NCBI RefSeq assembly: GCF_006542685.1
Contig: NZ_AP019736.1
Location: forward strand, 1,584,001 to 1,648,000
Origin: Alistipes dispar
Lineage (GTDB): Bacteria; Bacteroidota; Bacteroidia; Bacteroidales; Rikenellaceae
Direction: 5' to 3'
Length of the DNA: 64,000 nt
This document shows positions 42,547-53,169 of the stretch, piece after piece. The position numbers were made by a program, and so were the translations under genes. Numbering within the stretch: position 1 is the stretch's first letter; every line of letters starts with the position of its first letter. The notes beneath the pieces are model-generated. The model made no database searches and had not been told where the DNA came from. It saw only the letters and a program-made list of their open reading frames with translations.

Positions 42547-45500
42547 TCATGCCCACTTCACCAGTGCGAAGTCCATGCGGTGCGGCAGGTGCGGATTGCT
42601 GGGATAGACGCGCAGCGCCACGTCGTACGTGCCCGTCTCCTCGGGCGTGTAGTCGAGCGCATAGGTCACCTGCCGGCCCTCCACGCGGGTCCGCGCGAGC
42701 TGGATCGTCCGCGTGACGTTCACCGACTGTCCTCCGACGATCTGCTGCGCCACGACCATCTCCACGCCGATGTCCTCGGGCCGCAGGTTGGCCACGTCCA
42801 CCGTCACGGCGAAGTGGTACTTCTCGCCCACGCAGACGGCCTCCTTGTCGATCATCACCCGCTCGACGTCCACCACGCGCACCTCGTCCCAGGCGGCCGA
42901 GACCTTGCGTTTCCACGCCGCGATCTCGCGAGCGAGGCGGTAGGTATCGGCGCACAGCTCGCGCTTGCGGGCGGCGAGCTTGTCGTAGAAGCGGTTTTCG
43001 TAGTCGGTGAGCATGCGGTTGGTGGTGAAGTTCGAGGCGATCTCCGCCACGCATTTCTTGATCGAGGCCACCCACTCGTGCGGCGTGCCCTGCGCGTCGC
43101 GGGCGTAGTATTTCGGGGCGATCTGCTCCTCGATGGTGTTGTAGATCATCTCGGCGTCGAGCTCGTCCTGATAGCGCTGCTCGGAGAAGGTACGCTCCAT
43201 GGGGAGCATCCATCCGGCGCCCTCCTTGTAGCCTTCGACCCACCAGCCGTCGAGCACGGAGAACTGCATGACGCCGTTCATCACGCACTTTTCGCCCGAC
43301 GTCCCGGAGGCTTCGAGCGGCCGGGTGGGGGTGTTGAGCCACACGTCCACGCCCTGCACCATGCGGCGGGCCAGCTCCATGTCGTAGTTCTGCAGGAAGA
43401 TGATCTTGCCGACGAACTGCGGCATGGCCGACACCTCGACGATCCGCTTGATGAGGTCCTGCCCGGGCTTGTCGTTGGGGTGGGCCTTGCCCGCGAAGAT
43501 GAACTGCACGGGGCGCTCCTTGTTATTGACGATCTCCGACAGCCGGTCGAGGTTCGTGAACAGCAGGTAGGCGCGCTTGTAGGTGGCGAAGCGGCGCGCG
43601 AAGCCGATGGTCAGCACCTCGGGCTTGATGCCCTCGATGATGCGGAGCATCTGGGCCGGCGATTCGAGCCGCACCTGGCTGGGGTCGCTGTACCGTTTGC
43701 GGATATGGCGGATCAGCTTGTCCTTGAGTTTCATGCGCTCGCCCCAGAGCTCCGCGTCGGGGACGGCGTTCACCTTCTGCCAGGCGGGGATGTCGTAGGT
43801 GTGTCCCTCGAATCCGTCGGCGAAGTAGCGGGCGTAGAGGCGGCGCATCGACGTGGCGATCCACGTCGGGAAGTGCACGCCGTTGGTGACGTAGCCGATG
43901 TGCAGCTCGTTCTTGAAGTAGCCGGGCCACATATTGCCCAGAATGTCCTTCGATACCTCGCCGTGGAGCCACGACACGCCGTTCACCTCCTGCGAGAGGT
44001 TGCAGGCCAGCACCGACATCGAGAACTTCTCGTTCGGGTCGTTGGGGTTGGTCTTGCCCAGGTTGATATACTGCTCCCAGGTGATGCCCAGCACGTCGGG
44101 ATAGTGCGACATGTACTGGCGGATCATCGGCTCGGGGAAGGCGTCGTGTCCGGCCGGAACGGGGGTGTGCGTCGTGAAGAGCGACGACGAGCGCACGACC
44201 TCCAGCGCCTCCGAGAAGGAGAGCCTGCGGTGGTTGATCATTTCGCGGATGCGCTCGATGCCGATGAAGGCGGCGTGTCCCTCGTTGCAGTGATAGACGT
44301 CGTGCCGGACGCCCAGCTTGCGCAGGGCGCGGATGCCGCCGATGCCCAGCAGGATCTCCTGCTTGAGGCGGTTCTCCCAGTCGCCGCCGTAGAGGTAGTA
44401 GGTGATCTGGCGGTCCTCCTCGAGGTTGGCCTCGAAGTCGGCGTCGAGCAGGTAGAGGTCCGTGCGGCCCACCTGGCATTTCCAGATGCGCGCCGAGAGC
44501 GTGCGGCCCGGGAAGGCGATGGTGACCGTCATCCAGCCGCCGGTGTCGTCGCGCACGGGCGAAATGGGCAGCTTGTAGAAGTTCTGCGCTTCGTAGGTGG
44601 CCTCCTGCGCCCCCTGGGCCGAGAGCCGCTGCGTGAAGTAGCCGTAGCGGTAGAGCAGGCCCACGGCGGCCATCGGCACGTTCTTGTCCGAAGCCTCCTT
44701 GAGGTAGTCGCCGGCCAGGATGCCCAGACCGCCCGAATAGATCTTCAGCGACGAATGGAGTCCGTACTCCATTGAGAAGTAGGAGATCGTCGTGGTCTTC
44801 GGGTCGGGCTTTTCGTTCATGTAGTCGCGGAACTGCGTGTGCACGGCGTCGAGCTGCGCGAGGAAGTTCGGGTCGTGCTCGAGCTCTTTGAGCCGTTCGA
44901 CGCTCAGCTTGTCGAGGAAGGCGATCGGGTTGCGGTCCGAAGCGGCCCACAGGGCGGGGTCGATGCCTTCGAACAGGTCGCGGGCGCCGGGATTCCAGCT
45001 CCACCAGAGGTTGCGCGACAGCTCCTCGAGGGCGTGCAGCCGTTTGGGCAGCGTCTTATCGACCATCATGCGGTTCCAGTTGGGCTTTTCGACGAAAAGC
45101 TGCTGACGCACGAAGTTGATCTGTTCGGTCTTCGACCCCCCGTCGTCCAGCACGGCGCGGTTGGTCCGCACGACGGAGCTCTCGACCGCCTCGGAATAGG
45201 CCTGCTCGTAGGCCGGGTAGAGGTGCTCCCAGAGCGCCGTGGCCGAGAGGTCGGCGGCCGAGACGCGCACTTCGTTCACGTGCTTGTCGTCGAGCGCGGC
45301 GAAGCGCACCAGCGCGTCGGCGATCTGCTCCTCCACCTCCCGGTCGTTGTAGTCGTCACGGCGGATCACCTCCACGCCGGCGTGCTCGCGGTGCTTTTCG
45401 GCCCAGATGCCGAAGCCGGCCAGCGTCGTGGTGATCGTCGGCACGGAGAAGGCGATCGACTCGAGCGGCGTGTACCCCCACGGCTCGTAGTAGGAGGGGA

Positions 45501-46797
45501 AGACCGTCAGGTCCATGCCCGCGAGCAGTTCGTAGTAGTCCTTGTCGAAGATGCCGTCGGCCCTGTTGAGGTAGGTCGGCACGAAGATCACCTTCACCTT
45601 CGATTCGGGCGTCGTGAGAATGCTGTCCTTCAGGGCGTTCACGATCGGGTCCCATGCCGGATTCTCCAGCAGGTGAGTCGAGTGGGCGTACTGTGCCGGG
45701 TCGATGGGCTGCGCGGGATCGGCCAGATGGGCCTGGAGGTCGGGGCGCGGGCCGCGGTTGCCGGCCGGCACGGTGATATAGGCGAGCACCTCGCGCCGGA
45801 GCTTGTCCGACGCCGCGAGCTTCTTGAGCGACTCGATGAACACGTCGATGCCCTTGTTGCGGAATTCGTAGCGGCCGCTGGTCCCGACGATCAGCGGCTC
45901 GGAGGCGAACCTGCATCCCAGGCACGCCTCGGCTACGGCGATCAGGGCCTTGCGGGCCTCGTCGCGCTTGGCGTAGTACTCCTCGCCGGTCCATACGAAG
46001 TCGTTCTCGAAACCGTTGGGCGTGATACCGTCCGGTTCGCGGCCCAGGAGAAACTTGCATTCGTTGGCCGTGATGTCGCTCACGGTGAGGAAGGCGTCGT
46101 GGTTCGCCGCGGCGGTCTTTTCGATCGAGTGCTTGGCCGTGACGTTGAACTGGCGGGCCAGTTCGTCGGCGTTGAACTTCGCGAGGTCGCTGTAGAGCGG
46201 CAGGCGGTTCCCGGCGATGCAGCGGCCCATGACCGTGGCGTGCGTGGTGAACACCGTGGCCACGTAGGGGGCGTATTTGCGCAGGTAGAGGCCTCCGGCG
46301 GCCGACATCCATTCGTGGAAGTGGGCGACGATCTTTTCGGTCGGGGAGCAGAAGGTCTTGACGTAGGAGGCGATCACCGTGCCCGCGGCGTAGCCGAAGA
46401 GCACCGGCTCGATGTAGTCCCACTGCCCGGAGAGCGAATCGACGTGGTAGCTCTCCCAGAGCTTGGTGAGGATTTCGTCCTTGCGCGGGATGAGCGAGGT
46501 GAAGTCCACCAGCACGGCCAGCGGCTCGCCCTTGATCTTCCAGCGGCCGATGCGGATGCGCAGGCCCTCCGAATAGACCGCCTGACGCCAGGCTTTGAGC
46601 AGGGTCTGGTCCTCCTCGAACTCGGGATTCGTCCCTTCGTGCGAGAGGTCGGGGCCGATCAGGATGTAGCGGTCCCCGAATTTCCGGGTCACGGTCTGGG
46701 CCTTGGTCGAGATGACGGTGTGGATGCCGCCTACTTTGTTGCATACCTCCCAGCTTGCCTCGAACAGGAAGTCGGGAGCGAGTCTTGCGTTGCTCAT
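42547..46797 (-). CDS. Fused glycogen synthase (GT3) - alpha-glucan phosphorylase (GT35)
   Basis: A 1416-residue cytoplasmic fusion. Residues 1 to about 555 are a GT3 (fungal/animal-type) glycogen synthase: FEASWEVCNKVGGIHTVIST, HFHEWMSAAGGLYLR, TTHATVMGR, and the donor motif YYEPWGYTPLESIAF. From about 580 a DUF3417 segment (LHALEELSRNLWWSWNPG) opens a GT35 alpha-glucan phosphorylase: SMEYGLHSSLKIYSGGLGIL, THTPVPAGHDAF, ATYKRAYLLFTN and SGTSGEKCVMNGVMQFSVLD with the PLP-binding Lys1170. A beta-rich domain follows. Synthesis and phosphorolysis are thus in one polypeptide, an architecture known in Bacteroidetes. First gene of the operon, with a promoter at 46844-46851. Confidence 0.95.
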   Translation of the reverse strand: MSNARLAPDFLFEASWEVCNKVGGIHTVISTKAQTVTRKFGDRYILIGPDLSHEGTNPEFEEDQTLLKAWRQAVYSEGLRIRIGRWKIKGEPLAVLVDFTSLIPRKDEILTKLWESYHVDSLSGQWDYIEPVLFGYAAGTVIASYVKTFCSPTEKIVAHFHEWMSAAGGLYLRKYAPYVATVFTTHATVMGRCIAGNRLPLYSDLAKFNADELARQFNVTAKHSIEKTAAANHDAFLTVSDITANECKFLLGREPDGITPNGFENDFVWTGEEYYAKRDEARKALIAVAEACLGCRFASEPLIVGTSGRYEFRNKGIDVFIESLKKLAASDKLRREVLAYITVPAGNRGPRPDLQAHLADPAQPIDPAQYAHSTHLLENPAWDPIVNALKDSILTTPESKVKVIFVPTYLNRADGIFDKDYYELLAGMDLTVFPSYYEPWGYTPLESIAFSVPTITTTLAGFGIWAEKHREHAGVEVIRRDDYNDREVEEQIADALVRFAALDDKHVNEVRVSAADLSATALWEHLYPAYEQAYSEAVESSVVRTNRAVLDDGGSKTEQINFVRQQLFVEKPNWNRMMVDKTLPKRLHALEELSRNLWWSWNPGARDLFEGIDPALWAASDRNPIAFLDKLSVERLKELEHDPNFLAQLDAVHTQFRDYMNEKPDPKTTTISYFSMEYGLHSSLKIYSGGLGILAGDYLKEASDKNVPMAAVGLLYRYGYFTQRLSAQGAQEATYEAQNFYKLPISPVRDDTGGWMTVTIAFPGRTLSARIWKCQVGRTDLYLLDADFEANLEEDRQITYYLYGGDWENRLKQEILLGIGGIRALRKLGVRHDVYHCNEGHAAFIGIERIREMINHRRLSFSEALEVVRSSSLFTTHTPVPAGHDAFPEPMIRQYMSHYPDVLGITWEQYINLGKTNPNDPNEKFSMSVLACNLSQEVNGVSWLHGEVSKDILGNMWPGYFKNELHIGYVTNGVHFPTWIATSMRRLYARYFADGFEGHTYDIPAWQKVNAVPDAELWGERMKLKDKLIRHIRKRYSDPSQVRLESPAQMLRIIEGIKPEVLTIGFARRFATYKRAYLLFTNLDRLSEIVNNKERPVQFIFAGKAHPNDKPGQDLIKRIVEVSAMPQFVGKIIFLQNYDMELARRMVQGVDVWLNTPTRPLEASGTSGEKCVMNGVMQFSVLDGWWVEGYKEGAGWMLPMERTFSEQRYQDELDAEMIYNTIEEQIAPKYYARDAQGTPHEWVASIKKCVAEIASNFTTNRMLTDYENRFYDKLAARKRELCADTYRLAREIAAWKRKVSAAWDEVRVVDVERVMIDKEAVCVGEKYHFAVTVDVANLRPEDIGVEMVVAQQIVGGQSVNVTRTIQLARTRVEGRQVTYALDYTPEETGTYDVALRVYPSNPHLPHRMDFALVKWA

Positions 46798-46843
46798 ATT
46801 CTTTTCTTTACTTGTATGTGCTGAAACGGGCTGAATTCGGGGG

Positions 46844-46851
46844 CAAAGGTA
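46844..46851 (-). promoter_or_regulatory. -7 box of the glycogen operon
   Basis: On the minus strand this reads TACCTTTG, an exact TAnnTTTG match, 47 nt upstream of the fusion-gene ATG. ATTG lies 19 bp further upstream as a weak -33 element. It is the only consensus box seen for the four genes from 46797 to 37570. Confidence 0.65.
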
Positions 46852-46944
46852 ATACTTATATTTATAAAAACAATCCGAATCCGATCTTATTAAAAATATT
46901 TAATAATAACTTAACGTTTCTGTTTCACTTGGTTGCGTCGGCTG

Positions 46945-48057
46945 TTATGTTTCGAAAAGCGTTTCGATCACCGCATCCGACAGCAGCATGCGCCGGGGCG
47001 GAACCGCCAGCCGTCCCCCGCGGATCTCGGCCGCGCCCGTCTCCGTCCACGGGCGGACCTCCCGGACGATCCGCGCGGTCCGTTCCGCCCCGAACAGCGC
47101 TTCGGTCTCGGCGAGGCCGATCCCTTCGGCGGTGCGCAGCCGCGTGAGGAGGTATTCGTTGAAGCGGTCCCGTTCGGAAAGGGTTTCGCTTCCGGGTTCG
47201 GCGCCCCCGATGTATTGCGTAACGGAAGCGACGTTCCAGTGACGTTCCCGCCCGTCGAACGAGTGGGCGGCGGGGCCGATGCCCAGATACTTCGCGCCGT
47301 GCCAGTATGCGGCGTTGTGGCGGGCGCGGAATCCCGGGCGGGCGAAATTCGAGACCTCGTAGTGTTCGTATCCCGCGGCGGTGAGCGTATCGTGCACGAG
47401 GCCGAACTCCGCTTCGCTGACCTCCTCCTCCACCGGCGCGAAGTCGCCCCGCGCGGCGCGGCGTCCGAAGGCCGTCGCGGGTTCGATCGTCAAATGGTAT
47501 GCCGAAATGTGTTCGGGGCCGAGCGCCAGCGCCGTGTCGAGCGACCGCCGCAGCGTGTCGCCGCCGAATCCCGGCACGCCGAAGATCAGGTCGATCGTCA
47601 GGTTCCCGAACCCGGCTTCCCGGGCCCGTCTCACCGATTCGGCGGCCTGCGCCGCCGTGTGGCGGCGGTTCATCAGCTTCAGACACGCGTCGTCGAAGGA
47701 CTGTATGCCGATCGAGAGGCGGTCGATGCCGGTCCGGCGGAGCGCCTCCAGGTATGCCGGCGTGAGGTCGTCGGGGTTGGCTTCGAGGGTCGTCTCCTCG
47801 ACGGCCGAGCAGTCGAACAGCTCCGCGGCACGGGCCAGCAGCCCTCCGATCGTCTCCGGCGGACAGAGCGACGGCGTGCCGCCCCCGAAATAGCGCGTGC
47901 GGACAGGTTCGCCGCCCAGATAGTCGCGGCGCGCTTCGAGTTCGCGGCGCATCGCCTCCGCGAGCGGCTCCATGCGGTCCAGTTCGACGCTCTTGTAAAA
48001 GTCGCAGTAGGCGCAGACGCGCTTGCAGAAGGGAATATGGAAGTAAAGACCGGCCAT
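46945..48057 (-). CDS. hemW: HemW-like radical SAM protein
   Basis: A 370-residue radical SAM protein. It has the cluster motif CKRVCAYCDF (Cys11, Cys15, Cys18), YFGGGTPSL, ETTLEANPDDLT, RLSIGIQSFDD, NLTIDLIFGVPG, YEVSNFARPG and the HNAAYWHGAKYLGIGPAAHS block that separates HemW from true oxygen-independent coproporphyrinogen oxidase HemN. HemW is a heme chaperone rather than an oxidase. The ATG at 48057 gives the family start; the frame stays open to 48417 but crosses the promoter. The -7 box ends only 6 nt from the ATG, so the mRNA is probably leaderless. Confidence 0.94.
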   Translation of the reverse strand: MAGLYFHIPFCKRVCAYCDFYKSVELDRMEPLAEAMRRELEARRDYLGGEPVRTRYFGGGTPSLCPPETIGGLLARAAELFDCSAVEETTLEANPDDLTPAYLEALRRTGIDRLSIGIQSFDDACLKLMNRRHTAAQAAESVRRAREAGFGNLTIDLIFGVPGFGGDTLRRSLDTALALGPEHISAYHLTIEPATAFGRRAARGDFAPVEEEVSEAEFGLVHDTLTAAGYEHYEVSNFARPGFRARHNAAYWHGAKYLGIGPAAHSFDGRERHWNVASVTQYIGGAEPGSETLSERDRFNEYLLTRLRTAEGIGLAETEALFGAERTARIVREVRPWTETGAAEIRGGRLAVPPRRMLLSDAVIETLFET

Positions 48058-48063
48058 AACTAT

Positions 48064-48071
48064 CAAAGATA
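48064..48071 (-). promoter_or_regulatory. -7 box of hemW, consistent with a leaderless mRNA
   Basis: On the minus strand this reads TATCTTTG (exact TAnnTTTG), ending 6 nt before the hemW ATG. Transcription would therefore start at or within 2-3 nt of the initiation codon. Confidence 0.6.
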
Positions 48072-48389
48072 ACGAAAAATTCCGGATCCTGTTGCCGTTT
48101 CCTCCTGATTTCCTCCGGTCCGTTTCCGCCCGGTCCGTCTTTTCCGGGTGTTTCGCTCTCTTCCGCACCGCCGTGCGGGCGGTCGCGCCTTCCGGACCAT
48201 CCTGCTCCGGCGGATGGCGCGGACCGTGGGCGGCGGGGCGTTTGCGGACGAGGGGGCGGCCCCCCCCCTCGCGGGCCGGGGCGACCTGCGTATGTATTTG
48301 CAGGTTAAACCTATATGCGTATCGGAAAAAATAATAAATATTTTTCGTAATTTTTACTGTTATTCTTTTCACAAGAATAAAAGTTTTTC

Positions 48390-48397
48390 TACCTTTG
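48390..48397 (+). promoter_or_regulatory. -7 box of pckA
   Basis: TACCTTTG, an exact TAnnTTTG match, preceded by an AT-rich upstream region with a TTTTC element at -33 spacing. It leaves an 80-nt leader. The AT-rich upstream sequence is what a strong promoter would show. Confidence 0.7.
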
Positions 48398-48477
48398 TGC
48401 CGTCGGATTCCGCACATACGGAAGTGCGGCGTGCGACGTTGGAAAGAGAGTGGATTTCTAATTAAATATCAATTGCT

Positions 48478-50085
<1,608 letters not shown>

Positions 50086-50112
50086 TCGCCGCCCGGTCGA
50101 TCCGGGTCGCCG

Positions 50113-50143
50113 GCGGGAGGTCCTTCGGGATCTCCCGCTTTTT
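50113..50143 (+). terminator. Rho-independent terminator of pckA
   Basis: Stem GCGGGAGGTCC / GGATCTCCCGC with a TTCG tetraloop and a TTTTT tail, 28 bp after the stop. The rest of the 305-bp gap to 50391 holds only the next promoter. Confidence 0.92.
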
Positions 50144-50338
50144 CGTTCCGGGGCGGCATGTGAGGTGCGGACGGTCGGAGTCGCCGTTCCGTTGCATCGT
50201 TTTCCGGTCGGTCCGGGCCGTCACGACCGTTCCCGCCCTTCCGGTCGCATCGGGGCCGTCTCGGAGATTTCGGGCGTGCCGGAGGCGGGATGCCGGTCGG
50301 AAATTCCGGCGGCCCGGCGCATGTCCGGCGTTTTTTTC

Positions 50339-50346
50339 TATCTTTG
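50339..50346 (+). promoter_or_regulatory. -7 box of the alpha/beta hydrolase gene
   Basis: TATCTTTG, an exact TAnnTTTG match, 45 nt before the ATG at 50391. No clear -33 TTTG is seen. Confidence 0.6.
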
Positions 50347-50390
50347 CGAAAAGGGCCGCATCGTCGCGGCCCCGGAAAAATACCGTATCC

Positions 50391-51830
50391 ATGAGATCCC
50401 GACTGTTCGTTCTCTTCGCGTTTTGTTTCGTGCCGCTCTGCGCCGCGGCGCAGGATTTTGCCGGCGTGTGGGAGGGTGCGCTCTCCGTCAATGGCGGCAG
50501 CGTGCGGCTGCTGTTCCGCGTTTCCGCTTCGGAGCGGGGATATGAGGCCGTGCTGGACAGCCCCGATCAGGGTGTGCGGGGAATTCCCGTGGATTCGGTC
50601 TCCGTCGGCGGTTCGGAGGTCGTCTTCGGCGTTGCGGCGTTGCAGGCCTCCTACCGGGGCGCGCTGCTGCCCGGAGATATGCTCGTCGGGGTGTTCCGGC
50701 AGGGCGGGATGGATTTCTCGCTGCTGCTCAGACGCCGCGATCCGGCTGCGACCGCCCGGCCGCAGGAGCCGCGGCCGCCCTATCCCTATGTGAGCCGCGA
50801 GGTGTCGTTTCCGAGCCGGGCGGAGGGTGTGACGCTTCGTGGTACGCTGACGTTGCCCGCCGGGGAGCGTCCTGCGGCCGCCGTGGTGCTGGTGACCGGA
50901 AGCGGGCAGCAGAACCGCGACGAAGAGGTGTTCGGCCACAAGCCTTTCCTGGTGATCGCCGATTTCCTGACGCGCCGCGGGATCGCCGTGCTGCGTTACG
51001 ACGACCGCGGCTTCGGTGTGCCGGAGGAGGAGCGGCGGCGTCTGCTGGAGCGTGCCGCGACGGCCGATTTCGCGCTCGACGCGCTGGGGGCCTTCGACTT
51101 CCTGCGTGCACAGGTAGGTTCCGGTTCGCCGCAGGTCGGGATTCTGGGCCATAGCGAAGGCGGGACGGTCGCCTTTCTGGCTGCTGCGGAGGAGCCGCGG
51201 GTGGCGTTCGTGGTGTCGATGGCGGGGCTGGCCGTCCGGGGCGACCGGGCGAGTCTCCGGCAGAACCGCCGGGCGATGGAGTTGCAGGGGTTCGATGCCG
51301 CCCTGACGGAGGCGTGCTGTTCGCTGCTGGAGCGGATTTATGCGGAGGTCCGGGAACGTCCGCAGGAGCGTCTGGCGGCGGAGTGCGGGGAGGTGAAGGC
51401 CCGTCTTGCGGCCGCGGAGCCGGCCGTGTCGCTGCCGCTGCCCGTCCGGGAGAGGCTGTTGGCGCTGCTCGACGAAGCCGCCTCGAATGCGTGGGTTTAC
51501 CGTTTCCTGACCTTCGATCCGTCGGAGGCGATCGCTCGTGCGGGCGGCCGCCCCGTGCTGGCGCTCAACGGATCGCTCGACCGGCAGGTGGACGCCGCGG
51601 AGAATCTCGGGGCGATCCGCCGGCTGCTCGCCTCTTCGGAGCGGCTGACCGTCCGGGAGTACGGGGGACTGAACCATCTGTTCCAACCCTGCACGACGGG
51701 CGACGTCTCCGAATACGAGACGATCGGCGTGACCGTGGCCCCCGAAGTGCTCGAGGAGCTGGCGGCATGGATCGCGGCGGCGGGGGCGGAAGGCGCACGG
51801 ACAGGAGCTGCCCGTTCCGACGGCCGGTGA
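50391..51830 (+). CDS. Exported alpha/beta hydrolase
   Basis: A 479-residue protein with a signal peptide (SRLFVLFAFCFVPLCAAAQ). Residues about 20-115 form a small beta domain (FAGVWEGALSVNGGSVRLLF) like the DUF3887/DUF3471-type N-terminus of such hydrolases. The alpha/beta-hydrolase core follows: VVLVTGSGQQNRDE (oxyanion region), RYDDRGFG, the nucleophile elbow GILGHSEGGTVAF (Ser near 255), LALNGSLDRQVDA carrying the acidic residue, and GGLNHLFQPC with the catalytic His. Related proteins are annotated as serine aminopeptidase-like esterases or peptidases. Substrate unknown; stand-alone gene ended by a shared terminator. Confidence 0.87.
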   Translation: MRSRLFVLFAFCFVPLCAAAQDFAGVWEGALSVNGGSVRLLFRVSASERGYEAVLDSPDQGVRGIPVDSVSVGGSEVVFGVAALQASYRGALLPGDMLVGVFRQGGMDFSLLLRRRDPAATARPQEPRPPYPYVSREVSFPSRAEGVTLRGTLTLPAGERPAAAVVLVTGSGQQNRDEEVFGHKPFLVIADFLTRRGIAVLRYDDRGFGVPEEERRRLLERAATADFALDALGAFDFLRAQVGSGSPQVGILGHSEGGTVAFLAAAEEPRVAFVVSMAGLAVRGDRASLRQNRRAMELQGFDAALTEACCSLLERIYAEVRERPQERLAAECGEVKARLAAAEPAVSLPLPVRERLLALLDEAASNAWVYRFLTFDPSEAIARAGGRPVLALNGSLDRQVDAAENLGAIRRLLASSERLTVREYGGLNHLFQPCTTGDVSEYETIGVTVAPEVLEELAAWIAAAGAEGARTGAARSDGR

Positions 51831-51833
51831 AAA

Positions 51834-51867
51834 CGTAGCGGGAGGTCCCGAGGGGCCTCCCGCTACG
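51834..51867. terminator. Bidirectional terminator
   Basis: Stem CGTAGCGGGAGG / CCTCCCGCTACG around a short loop, between the convergent hydrolase and DUF3575 genes. Confidence 0.8.
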
Positions 51868-51885
51868 GTATTCGTGCGGCGGCGG

Positions 51886-52512
51886 TCACCGCTCCCGGGG
51901 TTTGAAGATGCGGTAGCCGATCGAGACGCCGATCTTGTTGGGATACCATTCCGACGAGCCGTTGAACGGGTCGGGATGCTCGGGCTGCACCGGCCGGTGG
52001 GGGTGCATGTCGATCTCGCCGTCGAAGCTGTAACCGTTGTAGTGGCTGTCCATCCACGACCAGCCCAGGAAGGCGTCGAGCAGCCACCGTTCGCCCAATT
52101 GGCGTTCCCAGCCCACGCAGAGACCGATCATCATGCCGTAGCCCTTGCAGTAGCGGTCCTCGAACTTGAGCGACCAGTTCTCGATGTAGGGTTTCGACAT
52201 GTCGAAGGCCATCATGCCGAGGTTGGCTCCCAGGTACCAGCCGCGGTTGTGCTCCTTGAAGTAGCGGCGGTATTCGCCCATGAAGATCGCGAAGAGCATG
52301 TGTTTGCTGTCGATCGACTTCCAGGGCGAGACGACGATGTCGGTCTGCAACGTGGATTTGGGCGAGACGGCGAACTCCACCGAGGGGTTCACCACGCCGA
52401 CCAGCGCATAGAGCGCGTTGAGTTTCACGTATCCCTGGGCGGCGGCGCGCTGCGGCCCGGCGAGCGGTGCGAGGAGCAGGAGCAGCGCGGCTTTGCAAAG
52501 CAGGTTTCTCAT
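51886..52512 (-). CDS. DUF3575-like outer-membrane protein
   Basis: A 208-residue exported protein (signal RNLLCKAALLLLLAPLAG, cleavage near AAAQ). DUF3575-like pattern: VKLNALYALVGVVNPSVEFA, then EYRRYFKEHNRGWYLGANLG, and a short barrel ending GVSIGYRIFKPRER. These Bacteroidetes proteins are predicted eight-stranded barrels of unknown function. The ATG at 52512 gives the signal peptide; the frame is open to 52566 across the frr terminator. Confidence 0.82.
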   Translation of the reverse strand: MRNLLCKAALLLLLAPLAGPQRAAAQGYVKLNALYALVGVVNPSVEFAVSPKSTLQTDIVVSPWKSIDSKHMLFAIFMGEYRRYFKEHNRGWYLGANLGMMAFDMSKPYIENWSLKFEDRYCKGYGMMIGLCVGWERQLGERWLLDAFLGWSWMDSHYNGYSFDGEIDMHPHRPVQPEHPDPFNGSSEWYPNKIGVSIGYRIFKPRER

Positions 52513-52535
52513 GACGTCGAAAGGGTTGGGTCGGG

Positions 52536-52543
52536 CAAATATA
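52536..52543 (-). promoter_or_regulatory. -7 box of the DUF3575 gene
   Basis: On the minus strand this reads TATATTTG, an exact TAnnTTTG match, 24 nt before the ATG and directly after the frr terminator hairpin. Confidence 0.65.
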
Positions 52544-52545
52544 TG

Positions 52546-52584
52546 AAAAAATCCGGCCCGATTCATGTCGGGGCCGGATTTTTT
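52546..52584 (-). terminator. Terminator of the pyrH-tlpA-frr operon
   Basis: Stem AAATCCGGCCCGA / TCGGGGCCGGATTT flanked by A and T runs, 22 bp after the frr stop. Confidence 0.9.
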
Positions 52585-52605
52585 CGCGGTGCGTGCGGTT
52601 GCGCG

Positions 52606-53163
52606 TCACACGGTCATGATCTCCTTCTCTTTCTTCGCGATCGCCTCGTCGAGGAGTTTCGTGAACTTTTCGAGCAGCTTCTGCGACTGGGTTTCCCCGT
52701 CCTTCGATTCGTCCTCGGGCATACCCTCCTTCTGGGCCTTCTTGAAGGCTTCCACGGCATCGCGGCGGGCGTTGCGCAGCGAGATGCGGGCCGTTTCGGC
52801 CTCGCCGCGCACCTGCTTCACGAGGTCCTTGCGGCGCTCCTCGGTCAGGGGCGGGATCGACAGGCGGATCTGCTCGCCGTTGTTCGAGGGCGTCAGTCCG
52901 ATGTTCGAGTCGATGATCGCCTTCTCGATGGGGCGCAGCATGTTCTTGTCCCACGGCTGGATCAGGATGGTCTTGGCGTCGGGCACGGTGACGCTGGCGG
53001 CGCCCGACACGGGAACCTGCGAGCCGAAATAATCGACCATCACGCCGTTGAGCACGTTGGGCGACGCTTTGCCGGCGCGCACGTTGAGCAGCTCCTCCTC
53101 GAGGTGGTCGATGGCCTTCTGCATGCGGAGGGAGGCTTCGTTGAGAATCGTCTTGGTATCCAT
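52606..53163 (-). CDS. frr: Ribosome recycling factor
   Basis: A 185-residue RRF, which with EF-G splits post-termination ribosomes. Family pattern: HLEEELLNVRAGKASPNVLN, VDYFGSQVPVSGAASVTVPD, ILIQPWDKNMLRPIEKAII, GLTPSNNGEQIRLSIPPLTE and a Lys/Glu-rich C-terminal helix. Standard length. It is the last gene of a pyrH-tlpA-frr unit, 6 bp after the thioredoxin-like gene. Confidence 0.99.
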   Translation of the reverse strand: MDTKTILNEASLRMQKAIDHLEEELLNVRAGKASPNVLNGVMVDYFGSQVPVSGAASVTVPDAKTILIQPWDKNMLRPIEKAIIDSNIGLTPSNNGEQIRLSIPPLTEERRKDLVKQVRGEAETARISLRNARRDAVEAFKKAQKEGMPEDESKDGETQSQKLLEKFTKLLDEAIAKKEKEIMTV

Positions 53164-53169
53164 AAATCT

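Larger units (their letters stand above)
48058..48477. other. 420-bp intergenic region between hemW and pckA
   Basis: Contains the hemW -7 box on the left and the pckA promoter on the right. The middle is GC-rich with a nine-C run (48260-48268), then turns sharply AT-rich from about 48330. No gene is supported; open frames here are extensions of hemW or low-complexity. Confidence 0.55.

Noticed and set aside
48260..48268. C9 run between hemW and pckA as a phase-variation tract
   Set aside because: It lies about 120 bp upstream of the pckA -7 box in GC-rich sequence, outside any gene or promoter spacer; chance is a sufficient explanation.
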